Numbered from the stretch's first letter, positions 52,601-61,897 are shown. The stretch: 64,000 nucleotides of DNA from Bacteroidota bacterium (GCA_023434025.1 JAEYTL010000030.1:65115-129114); one strand, 5' to 3'. Notes: a model not told the origin generated them from the sequence alone. Numbers and translations are program-made.

Positions 52601-53838
52601 TGGAAAAAGTTATTTTTAACCTGCTCTCCAATGCCTTCAAATTCACCAAGAAAAACGGGAAAATTGTTTTTGCTGTTGAACAGGGAAACCTTGGAGACAA
52701 TAAAGTGTATATAAAGGTTAAAGATAACGGAATCGGGATTCCCGAAAACAGCAAGAGCAATATCTTTAACCGCTTTTTTCAGGTGGATGACAGAGGCGTG
52801 CACAATATGGGAAGCGGTGTTGGTCTGGCCCTTTCTAAAAGTATTGTTGAATTACATAAAGGTGAGATTACGATTCCTGAAGAAAAAGAATCCTGGGCCA
52901 ATACGGTATTTCAGATTTCGTTACTGTTAGGACACCAGCATCTTGCCGAGGAGCAGGTTGTAACAGACAAAACTGAAAACCAAACAGATGCTTTAACCAC
53001 AGCAAACAACACTTTACAGGCTGCGGAGGGAATGAATGAAGAAACGGAAACGAATCACTATGCCGACCCGGATAAAAAAACCATTCTGGTTGTGGAAGAC
53101 AATGATGAAGTGAGAAAATTTATCTTAGGCATTTTAAAGGAAGAATACAATGTGCTTGATTTTTCCAATGCCAGGGAGGCTATTTTGTTTATGGAAAAAG
53201 AAATTCCGGATTTAATAGTCAGTGATATAATGATGCCTGACATGGATGGTCTGGAATTTTGCAAATACATCAAAACAAACGAAAGCACAAATCATATCCC
53301 GTTTATCCTGTTAACGGCCAAGGCATCAACCGACAATAAAATTGAAGGTCTGTCAACCGGAGCAGATGCCTATATTTCAAAACCGTTCAGCACCAAAGTT
53401 TTAAAACTGAGCATTCTTAATCTGCTCTCGTCCAAAGAAATCATGCGTTTAAAATACAGCGGTAGCTTTATCATTGATTCCGATCTGGATAAACTGACCA
53501 CCCCGGAGGAATTGTTCATTAAAAAGCTGATGAAAGTAATTGAAGAAAACCTTGAAAATCCGGAATTTGATGTAAATATGCTTATCAAAGAAATCGGGAT
53601 GAGCCGGACAATATTGTATAAAAAGGTCAATACCCTCACGAATCATTCAGTGGCCAGTTTGATAAAACACCTTCGTTTAAAGAAAGCATCAGACATTATT
53701 CTGAATACCACCTACCCTATTTCTGAAGTCGCTTTTATGGTAGGCTTTAATGACCGGAAACATTTTAGCCGGGAATTTAAAAAAGTTTATAAGCTTTCTC
53801 CTTCAGTTTATAAAAGTTCAAACAGTTCAACCGAATAA
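49693..53838 (+). CDS. Hybrid two-component system regulator (HTCS) of the PUL
   Basis: A 1381-residue one-protein sensor and transcription factor. Order: signal peptide (to about 24), a 14-blade type periplasmic sensor of Reg_prop repeats (IWIGTENGLFRYDG, LWVGTNHGVNLF and others, about 30-690), a Y_Y_Y domain (about 710-795), one transmembrane segment (about 807-830), histidine kinase with His863 in FFTNISHEIRTPLTLIKGP, HATPase, a receiver with Asp1178 in LIVSDIMMPDMDG, and a C-terminal AraC-type HTH (about 1275-1375, ISEVAFMVGFNDRKHFSREFKKVY). Such regulators bind an oligosaccharide in the periplasm and switch on their PUL. It lies between eda and susC and is the obvious candidate for binding the TTACCCC boxes. 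Confidence 0.96.
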   Translation: MMCFKKNTALFLFFLMSCLTLPAQDSGLSFEQISYDEDFSPSMISSMVQSKKGFIWIGTENGLFRYDGYSFYRYIRDKNTQGSLSNNHINVIFEDSDGNLWVGTNHGVNLFKRNTNNFEEIDVTPIKGGRNYISSFVEDQYKNVWIGTFGGVKRLNKTTRKLDNIKNDSNYILNQSRVLSLFYDSEYGVLVGTSQGLKCFDPATSEIRKLPEGMNEHREFTEAKVWKTVREANGDLWFATETKGAFFYSKADKTLTQYKNDFNNLNSISSNWINDIIVVDKNTVWFATKDGLSVFNKNKKNFTRYKHNPLNNSSLTDNDIKCFLKDRHGCLWAGTIAGGINFYNKANANFTNISESIPPDFGLNNAIVSAVAKENNEALWVGTYGGGLNYVDLKNKISNSFTVDDRDEKKTKNIITALANKDDNLLLCGTFNGLFQFDKNTKQFKPVPLSASGLIEDERPITALLLDQDDIWIGTNGNGLKRVLKNGTVENYRDDDSPNSLSDNFVTDIENREKGIWIATQNGLNFFDKALKKVTKIYRTNTKKRIGNNSLTVLFTDSSGRLWIGADYDGLYYFDESTETFLTLNKAKGFTDATIKSIAEDAQGNLWVSAEDLLFKIKIKNTSSRLKESDFEITTYSAKDGVSVKQFSYNCSLLLNNHQLAFGATKGLTLFNPSTMFKTPNDNEIVLTKLIVNNEIIESGEKKSILNKTISETSEITINYDQGYIGLEFSDLNFVNPKKSKYAYKLDSSNSKDEWHIIGTQNRINLSNLNPGSYLLSIKSTNEDGNWNPKIKTLKIAILPPWWETWWAYLIYGILVVLVSVVIIRFINNRVKLKRELFLEHVENERKQEIFNMQLNFFTNISHEIRTPLTLIKGPVEELLGELQDDPKTESKLKTIQQNSDRLLKLVNELLDFRKAEKGFMKIYCEKQDIVSFCFDIYESFKGIAAEKNIEYKFVLNSNSIHAYFDKNQMEKVIFNLLSNAFKFTKKNGKIVFAVEQGNLGDNKVYIKVKDNGIGIPENSKSNIFNRFFQVDDRGVHNMGSGVGLALSKSIVELHKGEITIPEEKESWANTVFQISLLLGHQHLAEEQVVTDKTENQTDALTTANNTLQAAEGMNEETETNHYADPDKKTILVVEDNDEVRKFILGILKEEYNVLDFSNAREAILFMEKEIPDLIVSDIMMPDMDGLEFCKYIKTNESTNHIPFILLTAKASTDNKIEGLSTGADAYISKPFSTKVLKLSILNLLSSKEIMRLKYSGSFIIDSDLDKLTTPEELFIKKLMKVIEENLENPEFDVNMLIKEIGMSRTILYKKVNTLTNHSVASLIKHLRLKKASDIILNTTYPISEVAFMVGFNDRKHFSREFKKVYKLSPSVYKSSNSSTE

Positions 53839-53864
53839 ATCGGGTCAACCTTATCCGTTTCAGC

Positions 53865-53904
53865 AATCCTTTCTGGTGTGTTTTATATATCAGAAAGGAT
53901 TTTT
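53865..53904 (+). terminator. Rho-independent terminator after HTCS gene
   Basis: AATCCTTTCTG (53865-53875), a 15-base loop, CAGAAAGGATT (53891-53901), then T-run. Confidence 0.9.
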
Positions 53905-53953
53905 AAAAACATAAATTACTGAAAAACAATTAATTAACACTCACAATACATTC

Positions 53954-54011
53954 TTACCCCTACAAACGAATATTTACATCCCCTATCCTACTGTTTAATC
54001 AATCAAATTTG
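53954..54011 (+). promoter_or_regulatory. PUL regulator site B plus -7 box, susC operon
   Basis: The 22-base box at 53954-53975 begins TTACCCCTACAAACGAAT. CAAATTTG, a near-consensus -7 box, begins 50 bases after its start (54004-54011). The susC ATG is at 54078. Confidence 0.65.
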
Positions 54012-54077
54012 TATAATGTATAATTTAAACCTGCAAAAAAACCTATCTAATAAAAACCAACTAACTTTTTTAACAAT

Positions 54078-57065
54078 ATGGAAAAAAGCAAACAGAAATC
54101 TGCTGTTGTACAACTAAGCAACCGGGTGCGACTGGTTCTCCTTGTACTGCTCAGCGTTGTTTACTCAACTGCACAGGCACAAAACACGGTTGTAACCGGA
54201 AAAGTAGTAGATAATTCAGGCATACCGTTACCGGGAGTTAACATTATAATCTCCGGAACCACAACCGGAACCGAAACCGATTTTGACGGGAATTTCAGCA
54301 TTCAGGCTTCCCCTACCCAAACCCTTCTGTTTTCTTACATCGGTATGAAACCGGTTAGCATATTGGTTGGTAACCAAACCCAACTGAGCATTACCATGGA
54401 AGAAGATTTTGTGTTAGACAGTGTAGTCGTAGTGGGTTACGGAACCAAAAAGAAAAGCGACATCATCAGTTCAGTCACCTCTATCGAGGCAAAAGACCTG
54501 ACCAAAGTGGCCACCTCAGACATTGGTGAGATGATCAGGGGTAAAGCTGCCGGGGTACAGGTAACGCTGGCCAGTGGTGCTCCGGGCGGTTCGTCAAGTA
54601 TCAGTATCAGGGGACAACGGTCGCTGTCCGGCGGAAATGATCCGTTGATTATTGCCGACGGAGTCATGATCGGAAGTATCAATGATATCAATGCCAACGA
54701 TATTGAATCGTTGGAAATTTTAAAAGATGCGGCCGCTCAGGCCATTTATGGTGCACGGGCATCCAACGGGGTAATTCTGATTACAACCAAACGGGGTAAA
54801 GAAGGTAAGACAAGGGTAACCTATAATGGTTTTTCCGGTATTCAAACCATCAACCGGAATTTTGATATTTACAGTGGTGAAGAATTTGTGCAATTAAAAA
54901 GAGAAGCATTCCGAACCAATAACGGCGGTGTTTACAGACCCGATGCTGAAATTTTCTCCTCTTTGGAGCTTGAAAGTGTTCAAACCGGCAACTATATTGA
55001 CTGGGAAGATTTAGTATTGCGTACCGGCGAAACCCAAAACCACGCCATCAATATTTCTTCAGGAACAGATAAATTCAGTATTTTCAGCAGTCTCAACTAT
55101 ATTAAAACAAACGGAGTAATTCCGAATTCCGATTTTAACAAAGTAGGCCTTCGCTTAAATGCGGACCAAAAAATTAACGATTGGTTAAAAATCGGGTTCA
55201 ATACTTCTTTTCAGTTTTCAGAAACAAACAACCCTAATAACAATGGGGTAATCTTAAGTTCTATCACAACGGCTCCTCTCGGAAAGGTGTATAACGACGA
55301 TGGTTCCTTACGCTGGCTTCCGGGTGGTTTTGAAGAAAATAAAAACCCGTTGATCGACCTGAACGAAACCATGAACCTGGTAGAGAACAGAAATGATATT
55401 TTAAATGTATTTTTAGATGTTACCCCTTTTAAAGGGTTTAGCTACCGGTTAAATGCCAGCCGAAGATCATGGAACTACAAAAGGCGTTCCTATAACACAT
55501 CACGGTCATTGTCTGGAATTGCCAATAATAATCAGGGAAGCGGAAGCATTCAATTTCAGGACAATGTAGAATGGATGCTTGAAAATATTTTCACGTACAA
55601 ATTTGACCTCAAAGAAAAAAATCACTTTGCCATCACAGGGGTACAAAGTATTTCCGAAACAAAATACAACAATTTTGAAAACCGGGCAGACAGGTTGCCG
55701 AATGACATTCTGGGGATTTACGGATTGGCCGGAGCTTTTGTAAACACACCATCCATTTCAGGAAACAAAAGAGGAATTGTTTCTGCAGTAGGCCGGATAG
55801 AATATGATTATGACAATAAATATTATTTTACGGTTTCCGGAAGAGCCGACGGTTCAACCGTATTTGGAAGAAACAATAAATGGGCTTATTTCCCGGCAGC
55901 CAACATCGGCTGGAATATCCATCGGGAAAATTTTATGCAAAACATTGAGCAAATCAACAATTTAAAACTACGGTTCAGTTACGGAAGTGTCGGAAATGAG
56001 GCAATCAGCCCGGGCGGAAGTCAAAGTGTAGCCGATCAGCGGGATTATGTTATCGGCGGGAATTTAGTATCCGGTTACGCTCCCGGAAATACCCTGCCTA
56101 ATCCGGATTTAAAATGGGAAACCTCCACCACCTTTAATGCTGCTTTGGATATCGGATTGTTTAAAAACAGAATCACTTCTACAATTGAGTTCTACAACAC
56201 CCGTACAAAAGATTTATTGGTGCTGGAAGCTGTAGATCCGTCATCCGGTTACCAAAACAGATGGAATAATTTAGGAGAGGTAGAAAATATGGGAATAGAA
56301 GTAACTGTTAATTCAGACATCATCCGAAAAGAAGATTTTAAAGTGAATCTTGGTTTATCATTCACCAAAAACAACAACAAGATCATTAGTCTTTACGGTG
56401 ACGGAGACGATGTGGCAAACAGAAGATTCATCGGGCAGCCGCTGAATGTTTTTTATCAGTTTCAACCCATTGGAATTTTTCAGGAAGGAGAAGACATTGT
56501 TAATTCTGCCCAACCGTTAGCTGTTCCCGGCGACATTAAATTGTTAGATGTAAACGGTGACGGGGTTATTAATGACCAGGATCGCGTTATTACATCGCAG
56601 GTTCCCGACTGGTATGGAACACTTTCTTTAGGTGTTAATTATAAAGGTTTTGATATGTCAGCCGACATTTATACCGTACAGGGAGTTACCCGAAACAATC
56701 CATTCCGGTACGGTTATTTAGAAGGAGGCTCTTTGAGAGGGATCAAAAACGGTATCAAACAAAATTACTGGACGCCTGAAAATCCGGGGGGTGATTTCCC
56801 GAGACCGAGAGAAGGCAATGATCCGGACAACATTTACTTTATGGGACTTCAGGACGCTTCTTATATGCGGTTACAAAACATTACCGTTGGTTATTCATTG
56901 CCGGACAGCATCATTTCAAAACTGGGGTTATCAAACCTCAGGATTTACGTAACAGGCAGTAATCTGATAACCATTACCGATTTTGAGTCGTTCAGCCCGG
57001 AGCGGAATCCGAATGAATATCCTGAGCCGGTAACCATCGTAACAGGCATACAATTAGGTTTTTAA
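54078..57065 (+). CDS. SusC-like TonB-dependent outer-membrane transporter
   Basis: A 995-residue SusC/RagA family importer for oligosaccharides, driven by TonB. Signal peptide to about residue 35 (STAQAQ); carboxypeptidase-D-like N-terminal domain (VVTGKVVDNSGIPLPGVNIIISG); TonB box region VVVVGYGTKKKSDI; plug with IRGQRSLSGGNDPLIIADGV; then a 22-strand-type barrel ending VTGIQLGF with terminal Phe. SusD follows; together they form the lidded SusCD import unit. Site B lies upstream and a terminator isolates the gene from the sensor. Confidence 0.96.
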   Translation: MEKSKQKSAVVQLSNRVRLVLLVLLSVVYSTAQAQNTVVTGKVVDNSGIPLPGVNIIISGTTTGTETDFDGNFSIQASPTQTLLFSYIGMKPVSILVGNQTQLSITMEEDFVLDSVVVVGYGTKKKSDIISSVTSIEAKDLTKVATSDIGEMIRGKAAGVQVTLASGAPGGSSSISIRGQRSLSGGNDPLIIADGVMIGSINDINANDIESLEILKDAAAQAIYGARASNGVILITTKRGKEGKTRVTYNGFSGIQTINRNFDIYSGEEFVQLKREAFRTNNGGVYRPDAEIFSSLELESVQTGNYIDWEDLVLRTGETQNHAINISSGTDKFSIFSSLNYIKTNGVIPNSDFNKVGLRLNADQKINDWLKIGFNTSFQFSETNNPNNNGVILSSITTAPLGKVYNDDGSLRWLPGGFEENKNPLIDLNETMNLVENRNDILNVFLDVTPFKGFSYRLNASRRSWNYKRRSYNTSRSLSGIANNNQGSGSIQFQDNVEWMLENIFTYKFDLKEKNHFAITGVQSISETKYNNFENRADRLPNDILGIYGLAGAFVNTPSISGNKRGIVSAVGRIEYDYDNKYYFTVSGRADGSTVFGRNNKWAYFPAANIGWNIHRENFMQNIEQINNLKLRFSYGSVGNEAISPGGSQSVADQRDYVIGGNLVSGYAPGNTLPNPDLKWETSTTFNAALDIGLFKNRITSTIEFYNTRTKDLLVLEAVDPSSGYQNRWNNLGEVENMGIEVTVNSDIIRKEDFKVNLGLSFTKNNNKIISLYGDGDDVANRRFIGQPLNVFYQFQPIGIFQEGEDIVNSAQPLAVPGDIKLLDVNGDGVINDQDRVITSQVPDWYGTLSLGVNYKGFDMSADIYTVQGVTRNNPFRYGYLEGGSLRGIKNGIKQNYWTPENPGGDFPRPREGNDPDNIYFMGLQDASYMRLQNITVGYSLPDSIISKLGLSNLRIYVTGSNLITITDFESFSPERNPNEYPEPVTIVTGIQLGF

Positions 57066-57098
57066 AAAATGTTTTGTAAACTAGTAAAGAAAAAAATT

Positions 57099-58715
57099 AT
57101 GAAAAAAATTAATTATTTAATCTTTTCAGTCGTTTTAACCTCACTTGCTTTTTTATCCTGTGAGTCGTTTTTGGAAGAGGAGATCGTTGACAGAATTTCG
57201 GTAGATTATATTTATATGACCCCGGAAGGGTTGGAAGTAGGCGTAAATGCCCTTTACAACAGAATGAGGCTGTATAATTCACCTTCCGGAGACAATACCA
57301 ACCTGCAATCCAATGTGTTCTTTTTGGCCGCTACCGATTTAGGGCTGCACCGCACGTGGTTTACCCCTTACGGAGCTTCTACCCATACCCCGGCAAGATT
57401 TCCGGCCGACAAATGGAACAATGCCTACCGTATTATCGACAGGGCATCAGCCATTATCACAGGAGCCAGGTCTGTAGAAATGGATGAAACCGCAAAAAAT
57501 AAAATTGTGGCTCAGGCAGCCGCCATACGAGGGGAATTATATTTAGATTTAATCCGGATGTACGGCACCATTGTACTCGATACGGTGCCTACAACACCTC
57601 AAAATATTGACGATCCGGTTGTTTATGAAGCCGCCTCGGAAGAAGCGGTGTTTGGCGTGATTAACAAAGACCTTGATTTTGCCGTTCAGCACCTGGACTG
57701 GCAGGTACCCGCCGGACGTTACGGACAAGGAGCCGCAAGGCATTTGAGAGGAAAAGCGGCTATGTGGAGAGGTGACTGGGAGGAAGCAGCCCATCAATTT
57801 GATGCTATCATTAACAATGGCACCCATAACTTGGTGGAACTCAACCAGGTTTTCGGGTCAAACGTAAACCACAGCGAAGCTCTCTTTGTTTACCAGAGAG
57901 ATCAATTGCTCGGAGCCGGTGATGGTCTTGCCGGCGGCGGCGGTTCCTGGCTCGGAAGTGCTTTTAACCAGCGGTTATATGAAAAACAGTCGGGTGAAGA
58001 TCCGGCAGCGGGAGGCGAAATTATCATCAGCCTGGAATACGGCGGTCAGTCATTAGGCTGGTTTTTCCCCAACAATTACCTGAATTCACTCTATGACAAA
58101 GTAAATGACAAACGGTTCACAACCTACTACTGGCCGGAAAATTATACTGATTATATTGTCAACAATCCTGCTCACCCAAGATTTGGCCAGCCTATTACAC
58201 AGCCGGAAGATAATTACAGAAGGTTTCACTGGAGTTTAAAGAAATATGCCGATTTTGAAACCAAACTGCCCAATACCAACGACAGTTATAAAAACCATAT
58301 CTATTATCGTTTTGCTGAAACCTTGTTGCTGGCTTCAGAGGCTCATCACAATCTTGGCAACGATGCTTTGGCGTTAGAATATATGAACAGGGTGAGAAGA
58401 AGAGGCTACGGGTTAAACCCGATGACACCGGCACCGGGAATCGATTTTGCAGGATGGACGCTGAACACCTATCTGGAAGAATCAGCCCGGGAACTGGCCT
58501 TTGAAAACAACCGCTGGTTTTTGCTCAAACGGCTTGGTCTGCTGGGCGAAAGAATTTCGCTTTATTACAGAAATGGTGACAACAGCACCTCAGAAGCCAA
58601 TGACGCCATGAACAGCCAGACCCCTTGGCAACCGCACTATGTTAATTGTCCTGTTCCGCAAAGTCAGATTGATGTGATGGGAGCAAATGCTTCGCAGTTT
58701 AATATTGGCTATTAA
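57099..58715 (+). CDS. SusD-like surface glycan-binding lipoprotein
   Basis: SusD/RagB family, 538 residues from ATG 57099 (MKKINYLIFSV), which gives a normal lipoprotein signal with lipobox AFLSC (Cys21); the frame is also open to 57069. Helical TPR-like core: GLEVGVNALYNRMRLYNSP, the AAIRGELYLDLIRMYGTIVL block, and the C-terminal RELAFENNRWFLLKRLG typical of SusD. It closes the SusC barrel at the cell surface and binds the incoming glycan. The GH2 gene follows in the same transcript. Confidence 0.95.
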   Translation: MKKINYLIFSVVLTSLAFLSCESFLEEEIVDRISVDYIYMTPEGLEVGVNALYNRMRLYNSPSGDNTNLQSNVFFLAATDLGLHRTWFTPYGASTHTPARFPADKWNNAYRIIDRASAIITGARSVEMDETAKNKIVAQAAAIRGELYLDLIRMYGTIVLDTVPTTPQNIDDPVVYEAASEEAVFGVINKDLDFAVQHLDWQVPAGRYGQGAARHLRGKAAMWRGDWEEAAHQFDAIINNGTHNLVELNQVFGSNVNHSEALFVYQRDQLLGAGDGLAGGGGSWLGSAFNQRLYEKQSGEDPAAGGEIIISLEYGGQSLGWFFPNNYLNSLYDKVNDKRFTTYYWPENYTDYIVNNPAHPRFGQPITQPEDNYRRFHWSLKKYADFETKLPNTNDSYKNHIYYRFAETLLLASEAHHNLGNDALALEYMNRVRRRGYGLNPMTPAPGIDFAGWTLNTYLEESARELAFENNRWFLLKRLGLLGERISLYYRNGDNSTSEANDAMNSQTPWQPHYVNCPVPQSQIDVMGANASQFNIGY

Positions 58716-58817
58716 CACCCTTAAATTGAGTTAGTTAAATCAAAAGAGGCTTTAGCAGCCTTGTTCAGAAAAAAGAAACCTATTACCTCTTTGTTTTTCA
58801 AATATAAAAAATACACT

Positions 58818-60653
58818 ATGTTCAAAAAAAATTGCCAATATGCTGTTTTGCTTTTAATGGTTTTTACTTTACTGTCTGTGGACGGATACAGCCAAAAAAC
58901 CATTCAGAATGTTTACGGCAGAGAAAATTTAAGTTTAAACGGGCCATGGAAATATATCATTGATCCGTATCAAATGGGATATCTTGACTACAGACAAAAA
59001 CCGTTTGACCAGAGCAAATCCGGCAAAGGCGGGTTTTATGACAACCTGACCTCAATGGATAAAAAATCAAAGGCCGAATATAACTTTGATTTTGAACCGA
59101 ATCTTCAGGTTCCGGGCGACTGGAACTCGCAGGATTCAAGACTTTTGTTTTATGAAGGAACACTTTGGTACAAACGGGATTTTTCGGTTTCGCTTCAGCG
59201 TGATAAAAAGTATTTTTTACATTTTGGAGCGGTGAACTACCAAGCCCATGTTTATTTAAACGGAAAAAAGCTGGGGGTTCACAAAGGAGGCTTTACCCCT
59301 TTTCAGTTTGATGTTTCTGATCAATTGAACGACGGAAATAATTTTGTGGTTGTGATGGTGGATAACACCCGAAAAAAAGATGAAATCCCGACCATTAACA
59401 CCGATTGGTGGAATTACGGCGGTATTACAAGGGATGTTACGCTTGTCACTACACCCAAATCGTACATCGAAGACTATAAGGTTCAACTGGCAAAAGGCGA
59501 CAAAAATAACATCGAAGGATTTGTTCAGGTAAAAGGCCTGGAAAATAAAGAAAGTATCGTACTTGAAATTCCGGAGCTCAAAATTAAATCGTCTTTTACA
59601 ACGGATGAAAAAGGGTTCGTAAAATTCAAAATCCCGGTTAAAAAAGCACAGTATTGGTCGCCGGAAAACCCTAAACTATATGAAGTGATTTTATCTTCTA
59701 AAAGTGATAAAGTGGCTGATAAAATCGGATTCAGGACCATTCATACCGTAAATAAAGATATTTTTCTCAACGGCAAATCTATTTTTTTACGCGGCATTTC
59801 CGTGCATGACGAAAATCCTCTTCTGGGAGGAGGCAGACTGCGTTCTGAAGGCGACATGCGGATGATTTTAAACTGGGCCAAAGAACTGGGATGCAACTAC
59901 ATACGCCTGGCTCATTATACCCATAACGAAACCATGCTTCGTCTGGCCGATGAGGTAGGGCTGCTCGTGTGGGCAGAAGTACCGGTTTACTGGACCATTT
60001 CATGGGCTAATCCGGATACGTATCAAAATGCAGAAAATCAGTTAACCGTTGGCATAGAACGGGACAAGAACAGGGCCTGTGTGGGAATCTGGTCTGTGGG
60101 AAATGAAACCCCGATAAGCCCCGACAGAAATATTTTTATGGGTAAACTGGTGGACAAAGTGAGAAGTCTGGATGATACCCGGCTGGTCGCAGCAGCTCTT
60201 GAGGTAGAACGGGTGGGTTATACCGTTACGGTGGAAGATCCGCTGGGTGACAAACTGGATCTGGCCAGTTTTAATCAATACGGAGGCTGGTACTGGTCTG
60301 AACCCAAAGAACTGCCCAAATATTCCTTTGATATCAAGTTTAATAAACCGATTATTATTTCTGAATTCGGTGCCGAAGGCCTGGCCGGATACCATGCGGA
60401 TGACGATACGGTGTGGAGCGAAGAATACCAGGAGCTGGTATATATCAACCAGCTTCAAATGCTTGAAAAAATGGAGGGTCTCCGCGGTATGACACCCTGG
60501 ATACTGGTTGATTTTAAATCCCCCAGAAGGCAGCATCCGGTTTACCAGAACTTCTGGAACAGAAAAGGACTTATTTCGGAAACCGGCAAAAAGAAAAAGG
60601 CTTTCTTCGTATTAAAGAATTATTTTGAAAAAAAGAAAGAACAATATAAGTAA
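58818..60653 (+). CDS. GH2 beta-glucuronidase with NxK motif
   Basis: Family GH2 enzyme of about 611 residues from ATG 58818 (signal peptide ending VDGYSQ; no lipobox, so periplasmic). Sugar-binding, Ig-like and TIM-barrel GH2 domains follow in order. The catalytic acid/base is Glu430 in SVGNETP and the nucleophile Glu516 in IISEFGAEG. MTPWILVDFKSPRR and the motif N581-R-K583 in FWNRKGLIS correspond to the asparagine-lysine pair that recognises the glucuronate carboxylate in beta-glucuronidases, which sets it apart from beta-galactosidases. The released glucuronate fits the ExuT-like transporter and the uxaC-eda operon of this locus. Confidence 0.9.
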   Translation: MFKKNCQYAVLLLMVFTLLSVDGYSQKTIQNVYGRENLSLNGPWKYIIDPYQMGYLDYRQKPFDQSKSGKGGFYDNLTSMDKKSKAEYNFDFEPNLQVPGDWNSQDSRLLFYEGTLWYKRDFSVSLQRDKKYFLHFGAVNYQAHVYLNGKKLGVHKGGFTPFQFDVSDQLNDGNNFVVVMVDNTRKKDEIPTINTDWWNYGGITRDVTLVTTPKSYIEDYKVQLAKGDKNNIEGFVQVKGLENKESIVLEIPELKIKSSFTTDEKGFVKFKIPVKKAQYWSPENPKLYEVILSSKSDKVADKIGFRTIHTVNKDIFLNGKSIFLRGISVHDENPLLGGGRLRSEGDMRMILNWAKELGCNYIRLAHYTHNETMLRLADEVGLLVWAEVPVYWTISWANPDTYQNAENQLTVGIERDKNRACVGIWSVGNETPISPDRNIFMGKLVDKVRSLDDTRLVAAALEVERVGYTVTVEDPLGDKLDLASFNQYGGWYWSEPKELPKYSFDIKFNKPIIISEFGAEGLAGYHADDDTVWSEEYQELVYINQLQMLEKMEGLRGMTPWILVDFKSPRRQHPVYQNFWNRKGLISETGKKKKAFFVLKNYFEKKKEQYK

Positions 60654-60733
60654 CCCTGTTTAGTACCATCAGTTTAATCTCTGATCAGATTACTCTTTGG
60701 AAAAAAACCAATACTAATTAAAAAATACTGAAA

Positions 60734-61873
60734 ATGAAAAATATGTTAAAAATTTTTATGCTGTCTGTTTTTATAGGTATAACGTCGTGTTCCGATGATG
60801 AAAAGATTGTTTTTGTAAATGGTGACACAGATACGGAACAACCTGTAGAGTCAGAATTCCCTACCGCAAAGCAAGTAATCCTGGATATGTCGGCCGGTTT
60901 TAATTTAGGGAACACGTTTGACAACGGCATCAACCAAACCACCTTTAGCAGCATTAAGCCAATTATAGACCTGTATAAAAATGCAGGCATGAAGCACGTG
61001 AGAATTCCGATAACCTGGATGGACCGGTTTAACGGAGATCATCTGGCAGACAGCAACGGGAATGTTAACCTTACACATCCCCGCTTTACGGAACTTGTGC
61101 AAACCATTGATTATGCTATCAGTTTAGATATGTATGTGGTGATTAACACCCACCATGAACATTGGTTAAAAGACAATTATGACGGAACAACAGCCTTTGA
61201 CACCAAATTTGAAACCTTATGGACCGGCATTGCCGCCTATTTTAAAGACTATTCCGGCAAACTGATTTTTGAAGTACTGAACGAACCGGAAGGCAATCTG
61301 GGAGAGTTTGACGGCAACGGCCCCTTCCCTGACCCGACTGATCCGACCGCATTGGCCTATACCCGAAAAGTGAACCTTGTGGGGTACAATGCCATCAGGG
61401 CTACCGGTGGAAATAACACTACCCGGATCGTGATGGTCTCGGTTAACGGGCAAGGGAATGCCTTGTACTTAAAAAACGTTTATCCCAGCAAAGCAATGTT
61501 GCCAAACAGTGGTACAGATCCGTATTTGTCCATTCAGGTACACACGTATAACCCCTGGGCTTTTTGCGGAGAAACCGGCAGCAATGCCGCTTTTCCGGGC
61601 ACTGCCTTTATTGAGACCGGTATACAGGATGTGAGTGTGCAATCCTATATTTTAGATGTGCCGATCAACTATGGTGAGTTTGGCGTGGGAAGGAGCGGTA
61701 ACTCTGCCGAACGCAATACCGATCTGGTCCGCGGCTTTTACAGAACCATCGCCCGTGGCACACTGGGTCAGTCAATGTCTTATACCGTTTGGGACGACAG
61801 AGGATGGTTCGGTTTGGTCAACACAAGCGGTACCAGCTTTACGCACAATATTGTACCTTATATGATGCAGTAA
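60734..61873 (+). CDS. GH5 endo-beta-glucanase-like lipoprotein
   Basis: Clan GH-A, family GH5-type enzyme of 379 residues with lipobox GITSC (Cys19) and a short acidic linker, so probably on the cell surface. The fold is the cellulase barrel: GFNLGNTFDNG, HVRIPITWMDRF, VVINTHHEHWL. The acid/base is Glu184 in EVLNEPEG and the nucleophile Glu315 in INYGEFGVGR. Most relatives cut beta-1,4-glucans; mannan- and xyloglucan-active forms also exist. As the surface endo-enzyme it would make the oligosaccharides that SusCD imports. Last gene of the susC operon. Confidence 0.9.
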   Translation: MKNMLKIFMLSVFIGITSCSDDEKIVFVNGDTDTEQPVESEFPTAKQVILDMSAGFNLGNTFDNGINQTTFSSIKPIIDLYKNAGMKHVRIPITWMDRFNGDHLADSNGNVNLTHPRFTELVQTIDYAISLDMYVVINTHHEHWLKDNYDGTTAFDTKFETLWTGIAAYFKDYSGKLIFEVLNEPEGNLGEFDGNGPFPDPTDPTALAYTRKVNLVGYNAIRATGGNNTTRIVMVSVNGQGNALYLKNVYPSKAMLPNSGTDPYLSIQVHTYNPWAFCGETGSNAAFPGTAFIETGIQDVSVQSYILDVPINYGEFGVGRSGNSAERNTDLVRGFYRTIARGTLGQSMSYTVWDDRGWFGLVNTSGTSFTHNIVPYMMQ

Positions 61874-61897
61874 TTTCCAACAACAACCCTTTATACC

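Noticed and set aside
44249..53975. Idea that the TTACCCCT boxes of the PUL are the same element as AGGGGTAA of the sigma promoters
   Set aside because: They share an 8-mer only on opposite strands. The orientation to the genes, the following bases and the associated -7/-10 boxes all differ, so I treat them as separate signals.
58761..58817. Earlier ATG for the GH2 gene
   Set aside because: It adds 19 charged residues before a normal signal peptide; ATG 58818 is better.
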